Source: Drosophila miranda (Eukaryota; Arthropoda; Insecta; Diptera; Drosophilidae). From it: DNA of 64,000 bases. This document shows, piece by piece, positions 1-11,302 of this stretch; position 1 is the first letter of the stretch; the number at the start of each line of letters is the position of its first letter. Both the position numbers and the translations under genes were made by a program. The stretch lies in NCBI RefSeq assembly GCF_003369915.1, contig NC_046674.1, positions 24,679,657 to 24,743,656 on the forward strand. The letters are read 5' to 3'. The notes beneath the pieces were generated by a model. That model saw nothing but the letters and a program-made list of their open reading frames with translations, had not been told where the DNA came from and did no database searches.

Positions 1-271
1 TAAGCAAACCCCTACAATTACCCTTCGCAGCAGGTAAACATTATATACGAGTATCTCCCGATCGCTTCCCCTAATCATTTCCTTCCTTATGGCGAGGACA
101 TGCTCCATGCGTACGCTGCTCACGCGCAGGACACGCACGGAAGGAACCGTGAGAACCGAACCCGAAACCGAAACCGAAATCGAAACGAAGTAACAGTCCC
201 TAGAAGAGGGTAACAATAGAGCAGGTTCCGCTGGCACCCACCCCAAGGTACCCCGGTATTTCAAATTGAAT

Positions 272-279
272 TATAAAAG
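272..279 (+). promoter_or_regulatory. TATA box of the coiled-coil gene
   Basis: TATAAAAG lies 53 bases before the ATG at 325. With the usual spacing of about 30 bases, transcription would start near 302 and the leader would be only about 25 bases. A sharp TATA promoter fits a gene with restricted expression more than the housekeeping genes nearby, which use Motif 1 and Motif 6 elements. The stretch 1-271 holds a GAAACC-type simple repeat (about 155-185) and nothing else I can name. Confidence 0.55.
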
Positions 280-324
280 GTTGAGTTGAGTTGACGGGCA
301 CCTCGAGCATCAATAGACCAGAGA

Positions 325-2293
325 ATGAAAGCAATCAGGTGTAAATCAAAGAAACAGGCCCAGGCATTCAATCACGTCATGGTAAATAGGCCCCAGAAGC
401 AGAACGCAATGAGACTAACTAAGAAACCACCTCCAGCAGGTTCGAAAAGGCTATTTGGTGCTCCTCTTGGTTTTGGTAGCCAAAGAAACCAAAGTTTCGA
501 GCAAAAAGGTTTCCAGTCTGGAGCCCAGAAGCTTGAACCAATCACAGAAATTCGAGTACTGCGTCAAGATTCTTATGTTGTGCCACCTCATCTGGGATTC
601 GCCGCCCGACTACGAGGATTTTGACAACGCGAACGTGGATTCAATGAAGTATGCTCACGGTAACAGTCACTTCAAGGACGATTACAAGAAGGCCAATTGC
701 ATACCTCCGGGCCTCAGTAAAAAAGATCTATTAGAGTTCTGGGTAGCTGTGGCCGAGTGGGAGATGGAGGTGAGGAACCTTTTCCTCGTCGAGAAATTCC
801 TGCCCATCATCAAGGAGTCCGACAACGCCATTACGATCAATCTGTGGGGGTTGCTCCACCTCCGAAAGTCAGTAATGTGCTATCGAAAATTGGACCCCAA
901 AGCGACACTGACACCGACACCGACTCCAACACCAACAAGACAACCCACAACACAACTGACGACGACATCCAATGAATTCTCATCAACATTGGCTTACCCT
1001 TCGACTTCCAGCTGCAATGGGAATACCGAAATCGGAATATGGATTAATCAGCAGATCAATGGAAGTCTAGCTCTGGATAAACTAATCAAGAAAATGTTGA
1101 TAATTGTGGGTAAGATCGAGCGTCACATACACAGAAAATGCTGTCCCTACGAGCCCATCCGCGATCGGGTGGAAGTAGTCCACGATGGCATCGATTTCTT
1201 GCTGCAATTAAACGGTATAGAGCCCTACAAGAGAGCGCAGTCCACGGGCTATATCGGCTCCGACTTTGATAATCTAAAGACGAGATTGGAGTACCTGAGC
1301 CTTGCGCTAGCCAAGGGAGCAGCAAAGGGAAATCGTTCCGTAGGAAAGTGCTGCCCCGCCTGGTCTGACCAATATAATACTTTCCAAGTTGAGATGGAAG
1401 AAAATTTTGAAAAGCTTGAAGCAGATAGCTCCGATCTGACGGCATATTTGACAAACTTGATCGACAAGCAAGAGGCCTTGGAGATGGATAGGTCAGATCA
1501 AGTGAAGCTTTTGCAAAGTCTAGACGCTTTGCATGGCAGTCCAGCTTCTGAGAGCACAGAAAGGTGTTGTCCGAATCAGGAAAAAGATATGGAAAATATA
1601 GAAAAGATATTGAAAGACTTGAAATTAAGTGACGGCCTGCCAGAGTCAATCGCGACAGCTGACTCTCTTCAGGATAGACTGACTAAAGCGAACGCAAATC
1701 TAATAAGTGCGAAAGGCTTGCTGAACGATGAGGAGGCAAATATCCGAAAAATGGCTTCTCTGTGCGGAGAGTTTTGTCCAAGTCAGAAGAAAGGAAATAT
1801 CGACTATCAATCGGCAAAAGTAAGCCAACTAGAAGAACAAATGAAGGAAATTAATGATAAAGCTCCAGAGATAATTGAACTTTTAAAGTCACCAAATTGG
1901 CCAGAACATCTGAAAGCTATAGAAAAGGTAAGGCAAGAAGTCAAAGATTTTATGACCAAGCAGAGACAGGATGATGTGAACCAGCAATTGGCCATGGTTC
2001 CCGAAGAGCCATCGGAGTCAGTAAAAAAGATGACCCACAGCTTGGAAGAGCTGGAGGCGAAGCTGAGTGAACTCCGTCCCAAGAACCAGACCTACGAACA
2101 GCTCCTGTTAGACAGCATCGGAGGACTGGAGCAACGTCTGCGAGACCGTCTGAGTGGCCTAAACGCAATGATCACTAAGACCGAAGCGGATGCAGATAAA
2201 TGTAACTCTAATTGCGACTGGGGGAATCTGCCGCCCATGGAGGAACTCCAGGAAAGGGTCAAGGAAATGGCGGCATTGGTTGTTACAAAGTAG
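325..2293 (+). CDS. Unrecognised coiled-coil protein with CCP-led repeats
   Basis: I do not recognise this protein. I place the start at ATG 325 and a 58-base intron at 382-439: donor GTAAAT, branch-like CTAAC at 415-419, acceptor CAG. Splicing joins the short first frame to the long one and gives 636 residues. No ATG lies near the 5' end of the long frame, which is closed upstream by stops before 419, so the intron is needed to start it. Residues 24-32 are a short hydrophobic run. Around residues 175-190 is a Pro-Thr low-complexity stretch. From about residue 250 to the end the protein is Lys/Glu-rich and looks like coiled coil. The motif CCP (once FCP) recurs near residues 252, 322, 394 and 463, about every 70 residues, and a CNSNC motif follows near 606. 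This suggests tandem helical repeats with paired cysteines. A poly(A) signal follows at 2353. Existence of the gene is fairly sure; its function is unknown. Confidence 0.75.
382..439 (+). other. 58-base intron in the coiled-coil gene
   Basis: GTAAAT donor at 382, CTAAC branch-like motif 24 bases before a CTCCAGCAG acceptor ending at 439. Its removal shifts the reading frame by one and fuses MKAIRCKSKK... to the 1.85 kb frame that opens with a VRKGYLVLLL segment. Size and signals are typical of a fly intron. Confidence 0.75.
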
Positions 2294-2352
2294 TATCGAT
2301 CGGAAAGACGTAGATAGGAAAGCCATACCAAAAAACTGTTGTCCTACTTTGA

Positions 2353-2358
2353 AATAAA
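2353..2358 (+). terminator. Poly(A) signal, coiled-coil gene
   Basis: AATAAA lies 60 bases after the stop codon of the coiled-coil gene. Confidence 0.6.
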
Positions 2359-2849
2359 TCTATCTTTGCTAAATCCAATTATTAGTTGTTCCAGAAAAGA
2401 ATAAGCCCTTTAACAAACAACATTTTAAAAATCCCGCGTACTTTTCATGTTTTCCCGCACTGTTGCCCTACGTAAGCAACCACGTAACGTTACTTGAACG
2501 TTACGGCTGCAGAGCACATAACAACACTTTAACAACAAATGATGTTTTTATTAATAAAATATATTCGTAATAGTATAAATTCGTCATTAGTATTGGCTTA
2601 GTGGAAGCCATTGTACAAATCTATACCATATATTTTGACAGATGGAGATGCTAAATATTTCTTTGAATCTATGTTTTAAACACAACTTTAGAAAAAATTA
2701 GTAAAACAGCTACATTTTTAACTAGCCACATTTCTGGCAAATAATTTCAATTTGAATATCGCGCTCTAAAAATAGCCAGATCTAGCTATAAAATTTCTGT
2801 TTTGGCAACGGAGGTTACGTCGTTTCTGGCCCAATTTTGAGTTGAAGGT

Positions 2850-2980
2850 ATATTTACGGAATATGGGTAAATAATACTTTTTAAAACTGATTTTGTTTAA
2901 TACCCTTCACGGAAAATTATGAATTATATACGGAATATTATTTTATTTTATTTACGGTATATTTCTGAGAGTCGGTCTGA
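2850..2980 (+). repeat. Degenerate copy of promoter-like repeat
   Basis: Contains several GGTATATTT/GGAATAT boxes and ends in TTTACGGTATATTTCTGAGAGTCGGTCTG-like sequence (2951-2979). This matches the end of the copies before AAMP, mRpL39 and Prosbeta2 with two or three changes. No gene of normal size starts just downstream. Confidence 0.55.
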
Positions 2981-2993
2981 TTTTCTTGCCACC

Positions 2994-3122
2994 ATGTCTA
3001 GCTTATACACCTTGCAAGTGCTTATACTTTTCATTGTATTTTCTAATATTTTAATGTATATTTTAAGACGCTTTATTGACTTACCCTCCTGTCCAATACA
3101 CCAACGTAGAAACCGTGTATAA
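2994..3122 (+). CDS. Possible 42-residue single-pass membrane micropeptide
   Basis: An ATG in a strong context (GCCACC ATG) opens a 42-codon frame. It encodes a short polar start, a hydrophobic segment of about 20 residues (residues 8-29, LQVLILFIVF...) and a basic tail (HQRRNRV), the plan of a tail-anchored or single-pass micropeptide. It lies 15 bases after a Motif-6-like box, and AATAAA lies 360 bases downstream. Against it: the AT-rich background readily yields hydrophobic frames, and the promoter-like box is so close that transcription might start inside the frame. I do not recognise a family. Treat as speculative. Confidence 0.25.
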   Translation: MSSLYTLQVLILFIVFSNILMYILRRFIDLPSCPIHQRRNRV

Positions 3123-3429
3123 ATGCCATTTAGACCCATGTCCCAGGCCACTTTTTACTATTTTACTATTTTGTGATCAGCATTGAATTTCTGATTTTCT
3201 GCCATTAAAATTGAGATTTTTTCAAAAATGTCGGAAAAAGGCATGTCAAAAAGTGGATAACGGAGGGTTTTCACACTAGCGCTTCCATGGGGATTATATG
3301 AAAAAAAAAGGCGAAAAACAATTTTGGAAACGAACACATTTCCCCTTCAGGTGTCGCTCATGGTAATTACATGCAAATGTAGTTAATATGCATAAACTGT
3401 GTAGTTGTCGTGTTAAAGAAATGCATTTT

Positions 3430-3705
3430 GTGAAAATTGTTGTCAACCGTTTTTGTTTAAACCTTAATTTAAAAATAATTCAATAAAGATGAGAGTTTAA
3501 AATAAGTCAGTCTTGTAGGAAATTGATTTAATAATCGGATTAAATTATGAGTTTGGAGCTGACGGTCTTAGCTAGCCAGTAATATTCCACCGAATATCAA
3601 AAACGAGGAATATGATGCAAGTTGACTACAAATAATTCGTCAGTATATTTACGGTATATTTTGAAATTTGTGATGCATTTTCGGTATATTTCTGAGGGTC
3701 GGACT
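3430..3705 (+). repeat. Promoter-like dispersed repeat upstream of AAMP
   Basis: About 275 bases are alignable by eye to the reverse complement of 34139-34400: GTTTAAACCTTA, CAATAAA, TCTTGTAG, AATCGGAT, GAATAT and GAGGAAT come in the same order. The last 68 bases (3638-3705) are GTATATTT/GGTATATTT boxes ending in CTGAGGGTCGGAC. An E-box CACGTG follows at 3709-3714, and the AAMP ATG is at 3768. The repeat therefore supplies, or has become, the AAMP promoter. Confidence 0.65.
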
Positions 3706-3767
3706 GAGCACGTGTTGTTGACATTTGTTTAAAACAATTTTGATACAATTAACAAAAAAAGCCGACT

Positions 3768-5190
3768 ATGCGCGACAATACGCCACCGCATCGTCCGGAC
3801 TTTGAAGACGACGACGATGAGATACTGGAGGAGATCGAGCTAGACGCGAATGCAGCGCCGTCTCTGGACGAGGACGATGACTTGGAGGAGGTGACGCTGG
3901 AGCAGCTGGAGGCACGTCTGGGACTTCACGACGAAGACGATGAATATGAAATGGATGAGGAGTCTATCCGGGAACGAGAGCGCATTGCGAACATAATAGA
4001 CGAGGCGGTACTCACGTTCCGCAACCATACAGCACCGGTCTTCGCCTGCAGCCTGCATCCGCACTACAATTGGGCGGTGACGGGCAGCGAGGACGATTTA
4101 GCCTTTGTTTGGGACACGAACAACAGAGAGGTGCTCTACAAGATCACCGAACACAAGGACACCATCACCGAGGCGCACTTCAGCCACGATGGCGCTTACC
4201 TGGTAACGGGAGATCTTGCCGGTGAGATCAATGTCTTCAAAGTAAGCGAGCAGCGCGAGGAGCGCCCCATTCTGACCAAGGTCTGGGAATACTCCATGTC
4301 CGACATGTCGTGGCTCTTCTGGCATCGCGGTGCCCATGTGCTCCTGGCGGGCAGCGACAGCGGCGAGGTGTACGTTTGGCGCATTCCCAGCGGAGATTGC
4401 AAAATCCTTGCCGGTCAGGGGGCGCGCTGCGAGTCCGGAGAACTGAGCGGCGACGGCAAGAAGCTGCTAACGGCCTATATGAATGGCGCCGTCAAGCTCT
4501 GGGACTTGAAGACCTGCCAGGTGCTCATGGAGGTGAACGAGCAGCACCCGATGGGCTTCGGAGAGGTCACCCACGCAGTGGTGGCCTGTGAACTCGACTC
4601 TCCCTTCTACATCTGCGCCGAGGGTGGAGGTAAGAAACCAATTGGATAGCGACTAGGCGACTAGGCTCTCTAATCTAACCGAATCACAATTTTAGGAAAA
4701 ATGCTATTCTGCACCAACAGTGGACCCGTCAGTGTTGTGCAGTCGGAGCACGGCATCGAGTGCATTGCCTTTGCTCCCGCTTCTTCGGACTTTAAGCTCT
4801 TTGCCTGCGGCTCGCTGGACGGTCACATATCCATATGGGACTACTCAAAGTATTCGCTGCGCACTGTCTGCGAGAATCCAGTGCCTAACGATGGCGTCCT
4901 TAGGTGACTTTCATGCCCTGTCCGACAGCGACCGCTAGTTGCTTAATTTTGCTAATGTTTAACGTGACTTTTTCAGGATCAAATGGCTGAACGACAACAC
5001 TATCATGGCGGCCACATCGAACGGCAATCTGAATGCTTTCGATGCCCGCACGGGCACCCTGAAGTTTACCCTCACTGGACACTTCTGTCACATCTACGAA
5101 TTGGCCTACAAGCCTCTGGACAGCCTGCTGTTGACCGTATCCGAGGACACTACAGCCAAGATATTTAAGGTTCCGCCGCTGGGCGATTAA
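3768..5190 (+). CDS. AAMP: WD40 protein, angio-associated migratory cell protein (AAMP) family
   Basis: Three exons (3768-4629, 4696-4903, 4977-5190) join in phase to give 427 residues, close to the usual AAMP length. The N-terminal 80 or so residues are very acidic (EDDDDEILEEIELD, EDDEYEMDEESI), as in AAMP. From about residue 85 to the end runs a series of WD40 repeats with recognisable GSEDDLAFVWD, LAGSDSGEVYVWR, AYMNGAVKLWD, ACGSLDGHISIWD and SEDTTAKIF blade ends, forming a beta-propeller. AAMP is a conserved cytoplasmic protein linked to cell migration and ribosome-related functions; its exact role in flies is not evident from sequence. Introns are 66 and 73 bases, with GTAAGA and GTGACT donors. 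The start follows a Motif-6-like promoter module. The orthologue in D. melanogaster is, I believe, CG5114. Confidence 0.94.
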
Positions 5191-8100
5191 TGCAGGTGCT
5201 AGAACTGATTACGTGCTGTTCGAGTTTATGTACATAAATAGACAATACATATGAGTGTAAAGGATAAGCTCTGTCTTAATGTATTAAGGGAGCAATGGCC
5301 TAAGCAGTTGCTTCTCGTGGGGGGTCGTATATTTCAGGCGTTATCCGTCAGAGCTGAGATAGTTTGAGGCGAATACTGCACTCTCTCTTTAAACTCTTGG
5401 GACTGTCCTCGCTCTTAAGGTGCATGAGGGGGCGTGGGGCATGCGTGCATTGATAGGGAGAGCTGTGCCATAGACACTGGCACTTACACTTCCTTATGCA
5501 CATATGTATGTTTTTTGTTTTTGTCCGCTATCATTCACCTCACCCACACACACACACCGCACCACACACAGTGCCCCCCACACAAAGTGAAACAATTGTC
5601 CGACAAAAACAACACATTTTTGGATTTACATATTTGTGTTTATTTTGTTGTTTTATTATTTTATTAAAGCTTTTCGGTAGTGCATGCCCCGCCGATGAAA
5701 ATCAAATTCAGTCCGATTCGGGTTTTGAGTGCGTCTGGTTCTCTATGGTTCTCCATAGAGCGGGATACTCGCACAAGTAAATCTCTTGGGGCGCGCAAGC
5801 AGTACGTTCTTTTTTAGATACAATATTCCGGTGTTGTGTTCCACAAGAGTTGTTTCTGATTTCTGAAGGATCTTTAAAAAAAAAAAAAGAATAGATTAAA
5901 TTTAACAATAAAATACATACATATGTACATATGGACATACATATATCCAAATGTATGTTACACTATAAATGTTGATCATGAAAACACATGACTCGTGGCA
6001 TAATGAAAGCGACACAAAAAATATTAACGAAAATTGCATATGGAAGTGATCCATCATATTTCTCCTTCCTTCCACATGAGCATATATTCTGTGGACTTCG
6101 ATGTGTGAGTGGCGCGCAAAACTTGAAAAAAAATAACGTAAAATAAACCCGACAACAATAAAAGTCACACGAAATCACAGTTAATCAACTGCAAACGGGG
6201 GCCCGAACCCACTCTACATAAATACACACACACACACACACACACATACCTATGTATGTACATAAATGCGGTTACGGTTATGGTTGCGGACGCGGACGCG
6301 GACACTGGACAAAATCGTGTGTGTGTGTGTGTGTCTCTTACAATTAGATTACCAGAGGAGCACAGATACTACATATGTATAGCCTGCAGAGGCGCTACAC
6401 TTATTTTGTTTATTAGTTGTGTTCGTTTTTTATGACGGGAGAGCTCTGATCGAGGAGCTAGCTAATCCAGATATTCGTCGGGCTACTAATAGTACACAGC
6501 CCACAATTGAATTATCACAGTTTGAAATGTCAAATGCACGCGCCTGGCTCTATTTGGTTTCGGTCCATTCCTCTGTTTCCCTGTGCTCCTCTAATCCAAC
6601 CTTATTCATGATAATCCGCTCAAGTGTTTAACAAAAGTCCCACAAATATGTGTACTATGTGTACATGCACACACTCATACTATGTATTGCGTGTAAAAGA
6701 CTTCCGAATCTGTTGGGCTAATCAGTGACAAGCGTTTTCGGGAAAATGAGCAACACAAGATGTTTAGCGAAGCCCCATACGGGGCGATCATAGTTAGGAT
6801 AGATATCGCATTACTCAAAGACCTCACCCATAAGTGAAAGCCATAAATATGGTTAATAGTTGAAATTTGATTCCTCGACTAGCCTACTTCCTACTTTCCC
6901 TACTTCGCTTTTTATTGGAATAATAAGACTTGACTACTATAAGACTATCTTTCTGTAAATATGAATACTTAGAGATTCTTACCTTCTTCTTTGCGGTAAT
7001 AAAGCAGAAATCTGGCAATTATAGTCGATCATTCCGACTAATTATTGATTGTTGGCCCAAGCAATTGGCAAGTTTTAAAAACCCTGTTTGCCCCATAAAA
7101 GCATTCAACAAATCAATCCCGTAAAGCAGCAAACAATTTTCTGGCAGATTAGACGCCAAATGCCAAAATCAACATTCCATTTATATCATATTAAAGGTCG
7201 TTGACTAACAGACTCAAAGAGTGAATCCCGTCGTCTGAAGAGACAGCGGAGCGAAGAAACTTTTCTTCGGCCGCTGCCGCACGTGCTGCGGCCTCAAGTA
7301 TTTTTGGCTTCCCAAACTTTCCTTCTCTGGCCGGGTCTGAGGCGAGGTCTATTGAAATGGTAGCTGGTTCTTGCATCATGCGGCAAAGGAGAGTCGGTAG
7401 CATAGGTCTCTGCCAGGGCGATGCGGTGCCATACACCATCCATACACACAGAGATAGGATAGCCATAATATGGAGCGACAGGTAAAGAGAGAGAGATAGA
7501 GAGAGAGCACCTGGAGAGAGCCACGCACCGCAGCAACGCAGTGCCGCAGCTGTCGACGTCGTGAAAAAGCGCCAAATGCAAAGCCATAGTTAGGCTTGCC
7601 GCGCTCTGAGCACAGCAAAGAGCGCGACGCGGCAGAGCAGAGGACCGACAGCCAGACAGACCCAGACCCGCTTCATAAAGGGGGCTAAAAATGAATTCCA
7701 AACTTACTTTGAACAGAGCGCGTGCATGGAGCGGTCGACGTCGACCCGGCATGCCATTATCGAAGTTTATTTACAAATAAATACATTGTTCATCGAGGCC
7801 TGCACGTTGTTTTTCGTTTGTTTTTTAGCTGATATCCATAGTGACTGAGGTAGCCCTCGAAGATGACTCTTCAGCGAACTCTTCCCCTTTGAAAGACACC
7901 ACGTGTGTTTCCGATAAGCCACATTTCCATACGCCGGACCGCATACACCATACACCATACATATGTATGCACATGTGCGAGAGTGGAGTGGAGTGTAGTG
8001 TGTGTGTGCGCGCGAGTACAAAATAAAACTGAAAAACTGAATAAAAGCATGTGGAAGAGCGCGAAATAAAAAGAACTGTATTTGAATCGTCGGACGAGCT

Positions 8101-8360
8101 CCACGCTCCACGCTGGCACAGAGCACGCTGAAACCGTGCTGATACGCAAGATCCCACTGGAAAACGATAAAAGCAATGGTCTTACAAAAGCTAACATAAA
8201 AATAAAAATAATAATAAAACAAAACCACCAATAACCATCGCTGAGAGAAACAGGAACCCCTAGAGGGATTCAAGAACCCTACCTTACCCTTAACCCTACC
8301 AGCAACCCCTAACTCAAGTCTCTGTCTTGAGAGAACCCAAAAACCAAAGTTGTGTGTAAA
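5191..8360. other. Gene-free stretch upstream of mnd
   Basis: No coding gene supported. It holds AC/GT dinucleotide runs (about 5535-5575, 6226-6246, 6317-6334), a GAGA-rich tract (about 7487-7510), several TACATATGTA-type palindromes and an A/T-rich stretch before the mnd ATG. Long open frames on the minus strand between 7190 and 8400 have no family resemblance and use GC- or simple-repeat-rich DNA. This is probably mnd promoter and leader sequence. Confidence 0.6.
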
Positions 8361-11302
8361 ATGGCGCGTATTCAGGCGAGCGATTCTCTTATACCCCGAC
8401 AAATCTTTGAGATGCCTCCCGCTGAGCAGCCGAGCCGCGACCGGGAGAACCAGTCCTCCGCGGACAGCGACAGCCAGGGCTCCGGGGTGAAGCTCAAGAA
8501 GCAGATCGGTCTGCTCGATGGGGTGGCCATCATCGTGGGTGTCATCGTGGGCTCCGGCATCTTCGTCAGCCCCAAAGGTGTGCTCAAGTTCTCCGGCTCA
8601 ATTGGACAATCGCTTATCGTCTGGGTGCTATGTGGTGTTCTCAGCATGGTCGGCGCCCTGTGCTATGCGGAACTAGGTGAGTAATGGCACCGACCCTTCA
8701 TGTAAAGGCTCTCCTTTTTTGTTGTTGTTGTTTTTGATAATACTCGTGTGCTTGTAAGCCCACGCCCGGTCATCGTTTCTGCGTTGCTGGCAGTTATTGG
8801 TTCTGGCTGATGACAGCACATTATGGGTCAGCATATGGAAAGTGGAGTAGTCTGTCGGATAGGAGAGGGGGATGGGATTGTTTACATAGCTGAAATGAGT
8901 GTAAGACATACGTGGTAGCCACCTGGGTTGAGGTGCGGTGAGGGTGAGGGTGAGGCACGCATAACAACTGGATCAAGAACGAGCATTCATTAAAACGCTG
9001 AGGTTAACTCAAATCGGCAAATGAGGTTGAGGCTAAACAGACCTGTAACCTGTAACCTGTTACTATTCGTACAATCGAATCTTTAATGTTACACTCTACA
9101 CTGTACATCGCCCCTTTTTACCCACCTCTGGTTCCAAGACTTCCAAGAGAGTAAGGAATCTGTACGATGAAACGATCAACGAGAGAGGGAATACTCACAG
9201 TAATATAGGTACGGGAACTCGGAGCAATTTCGCGGGAGACTCATTTTAAAAATGGAAATTAGTTCAGCTTCATCAAGATGACCTCTTCAACGGACACATC
9301 AAATCAGTTCCCCGACAAGCTGTTCTGTTGAATGAATCCGGAGGGGGGAAGAATCCGGTGGGGAGAAGCAGACAAGAATAAGAGCCAGACACAACATTGA
9401 ATAAGCAGCAAATTAACGTGGGTCCGGTCCCTTCTTGGTACAGTGAACACTCGCTCGGAAGATTAGACCCTGGAATTCGAGCAATCCCCAAAATAGGAGA
9501 GAAATACAGCTCATATTTACTTCATACGCCGCTTCGATTAAGAACCAGTTTCGTAAATTTTTCGTTAGATCTGCCAGACACCAGACACCAGACTTACTCG
9601 TATTTGGAGGTCTTATAATATTGATTATCAATGAACCTTATCAATAGAAGGCTAGATACCTCTTTGAATATCTTTGGCCGGACCAGGCTCCAGTCGTTTC
9701 GTTTGGCCCCCACAAATTGGGACTCGCACGTGATTCAGCAATGATTCAATCCCAATAAAAGGCATTTTAATTAAGTAGAACTATACGATTCTCGCTGGGT
9801 TTCCTTCGTTGAACCTCCACTGTTGAAATCTGTTGCTGATTATCTTTCGAACAACCCTCGCAGCCAGATAAGAAACGAGAGCTGGCTCTCTTATACTATC
9901 TCTGATATATAGTTCTCTCCATGATTTTACTTTTATCTCTTCCCTCTCGTTTTAGGCACAATGATACCAAAATCCGGAGGAGATTATGCCTACATTGGCA
10001 CAGCCTTTGGTCCACTGCCTGCTTTCCTTTATCTATGGGTCGCCCTGCTGATTCTGGTGCCCACGGGCAATGCGATCACGGCCCTGACCTTTGCCCAGTA
10101 CCTTCTGAAGCCCTTCTGGCCCTCCTGCGAGGCGCCCGCCGAGGCCGTACAGCTGCTGGCGGCTGCCATGATATGTAAGTTTGTGCAGAGATAAGCGAAG
10201 CCGTCCATCGTGTACTAATGGTGATTGACACTTGCCCTTAGGTGTGCTCACCGTTATCAACTGCTACAATGTCAAGTGGGTGACACGTGTGACGGACATA
10301 TTCACGGGCACCAAGGTGTTGGCCCTTCTGGTTATCGTCGGCGCAGGCGTCTGGTACTTGGCCGATGGCAACACAGAGCACTGGGACAAGCCGTTCAGCG
10401 GGGGCAATCTTTCCCCGGGATACATTGCCCTAGCGTTCTACAGTGGCCTCTTCTCGTACTCCGGTTGGAATTACCTTAACTTTGTCACGGAGGAGCTGAA
10501 GGATCCCTACCGCAATCTCCCCAAGGCCATTTGCATCTCCATGCCGGTAGTGACGGTCATCTACATGGTCACGAACGTTGCTTACTTCTCGGTGCTGTCC
10601 ACCGACGAAATACTCTCATCGGATGCGGTGGCCGTCACCTTTGGGGACAAGATGCTGGACTACATGTCCTGGGTGATGCCCTTTGCCGTGGCCTGTTCGA
10701 CTTTTGGCTCTCTCAATGGCGCCATCTTTGCATCGTCCAGGTTGTTCTTCGTGGGGGCCCGCAACGGACACCTACCGGCGGCCATTTCCCTCATCAATGT
10801 CAATTGTCTTACCCCGGTGCCATCGCTGATATTTCTGGTGAGTCTGAGTCCCACTTGATCCTTCCCCGATACACAAACCGTTTTTTAACTTTTCCTAACC
10901 TTTCCTCTCCTTAAGGGCGTTCTCACCCTCTTGCTGCTGTTCATCAAGGACACCTACGTGCTGATCAACTACGTCAGCTACGTGGAGGCCCTGTTCACGC
11001 TCATCTCGGTGTCGGGTCTGCTGTGGCTGCGCTACAAGCAGCCCAAGACGGAGCGACCCATACGGGTCAATCTGGCACTGCCGATCATCTATTTGATCGT
11101 TTGCCTCTTCCTGGTGATATCCTCGTGCTCGCAGTCGCCCTACGAAGTGGGCATTGGCACAATAATCATCCTGTCCGGCATTCCGGTCTACTATCTGACC
11201 ATTCACCATCCGGTCAAGTGGCTGGCGGACACCTCGCAGTCCATCAACCTGTGGTGCTCCAAGTTCTTTATCTGTATGCCCAATCAGGAGAAGTTCGATT
11301 AG
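8361..11302 (+). CDS. mnd: Amino-acid transporter minidiscs (SLC7 light-chain type)
   Basis: Four coding exons (8361-8676, 9956-10174, 10242-10837, 10916-11302) give 505 residues, normal for the L-type (LAT) SLC7 family. After about 45 polar residues comes the diagnostic first helix, [18 protein letters not shown], followed by further helices, about twelve in all. The helix-6 region reads [21 protein letters not shown], with the substrate-gating aromatic segment and the E-E-L-K-(D/N)P motif of the family. In flies Minidiscs imports neutral amino acids such as leucine at the plasma membrane and supports growth of imaginal discs and nutrient sensing; this is family knowledge. Donors are GTGAGT, GTAAGT and GTGAGT, acceptors TTTAG, CTTAG and TTAAG. 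I chose ATG 8361; an in-frame ATG at 8412 is an alternative. The C-terminus is short and soluble. Confidence 0.95.
8677..9955 (+). other. First intron of mnd
   Basis: 1279 bases, GTGAGT donor, TTTTAG acceptor. I see no exon, RNA gene or recognised element in it, only an AGGTGCGGTGAGGGTGAGGGTGAGG-like purine-rich patch near 8930-8955 and poly-T near 8715. Confidence 0.7.

Larger units (their letters stand above)
2359..3767. other. Gene-poor AT-rich stretch with repeats
   Basis: No supportable conventional gene. The stretch is AT-rich and holds a degenerate copy of the promoter-like repeat (about 2850-2980), a possible 42-codon micro-ORF (2994-3122), an AATAAA at 3482 and a clear repeat copy ending just before AAMP (3430-3705). 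Confidence 0.6.

Noticed and set aside
455..624. Apparent frameshift at the start of the coiled-coil gene, suggesting a pseudogene
   Set aside because: A canonical 58-base intron (382-439) with branch-like CTAAC explains the frame change, so no break is needed.
1086..1649. 187-codon antisense frame inside the coiled-coil gene
   Set aside because: A mirror of the sense coding sequence; the sense frame has Lys/Glu heptad-like content and correct splice joining.
7767..8402. A 211-codon minus-strand frame overlapping the mnd start
   Set aside because: Overlaps the real first exon of mnd on the other strand, rich in Phe/Tyr from A/T tracts, no recognisable domain.
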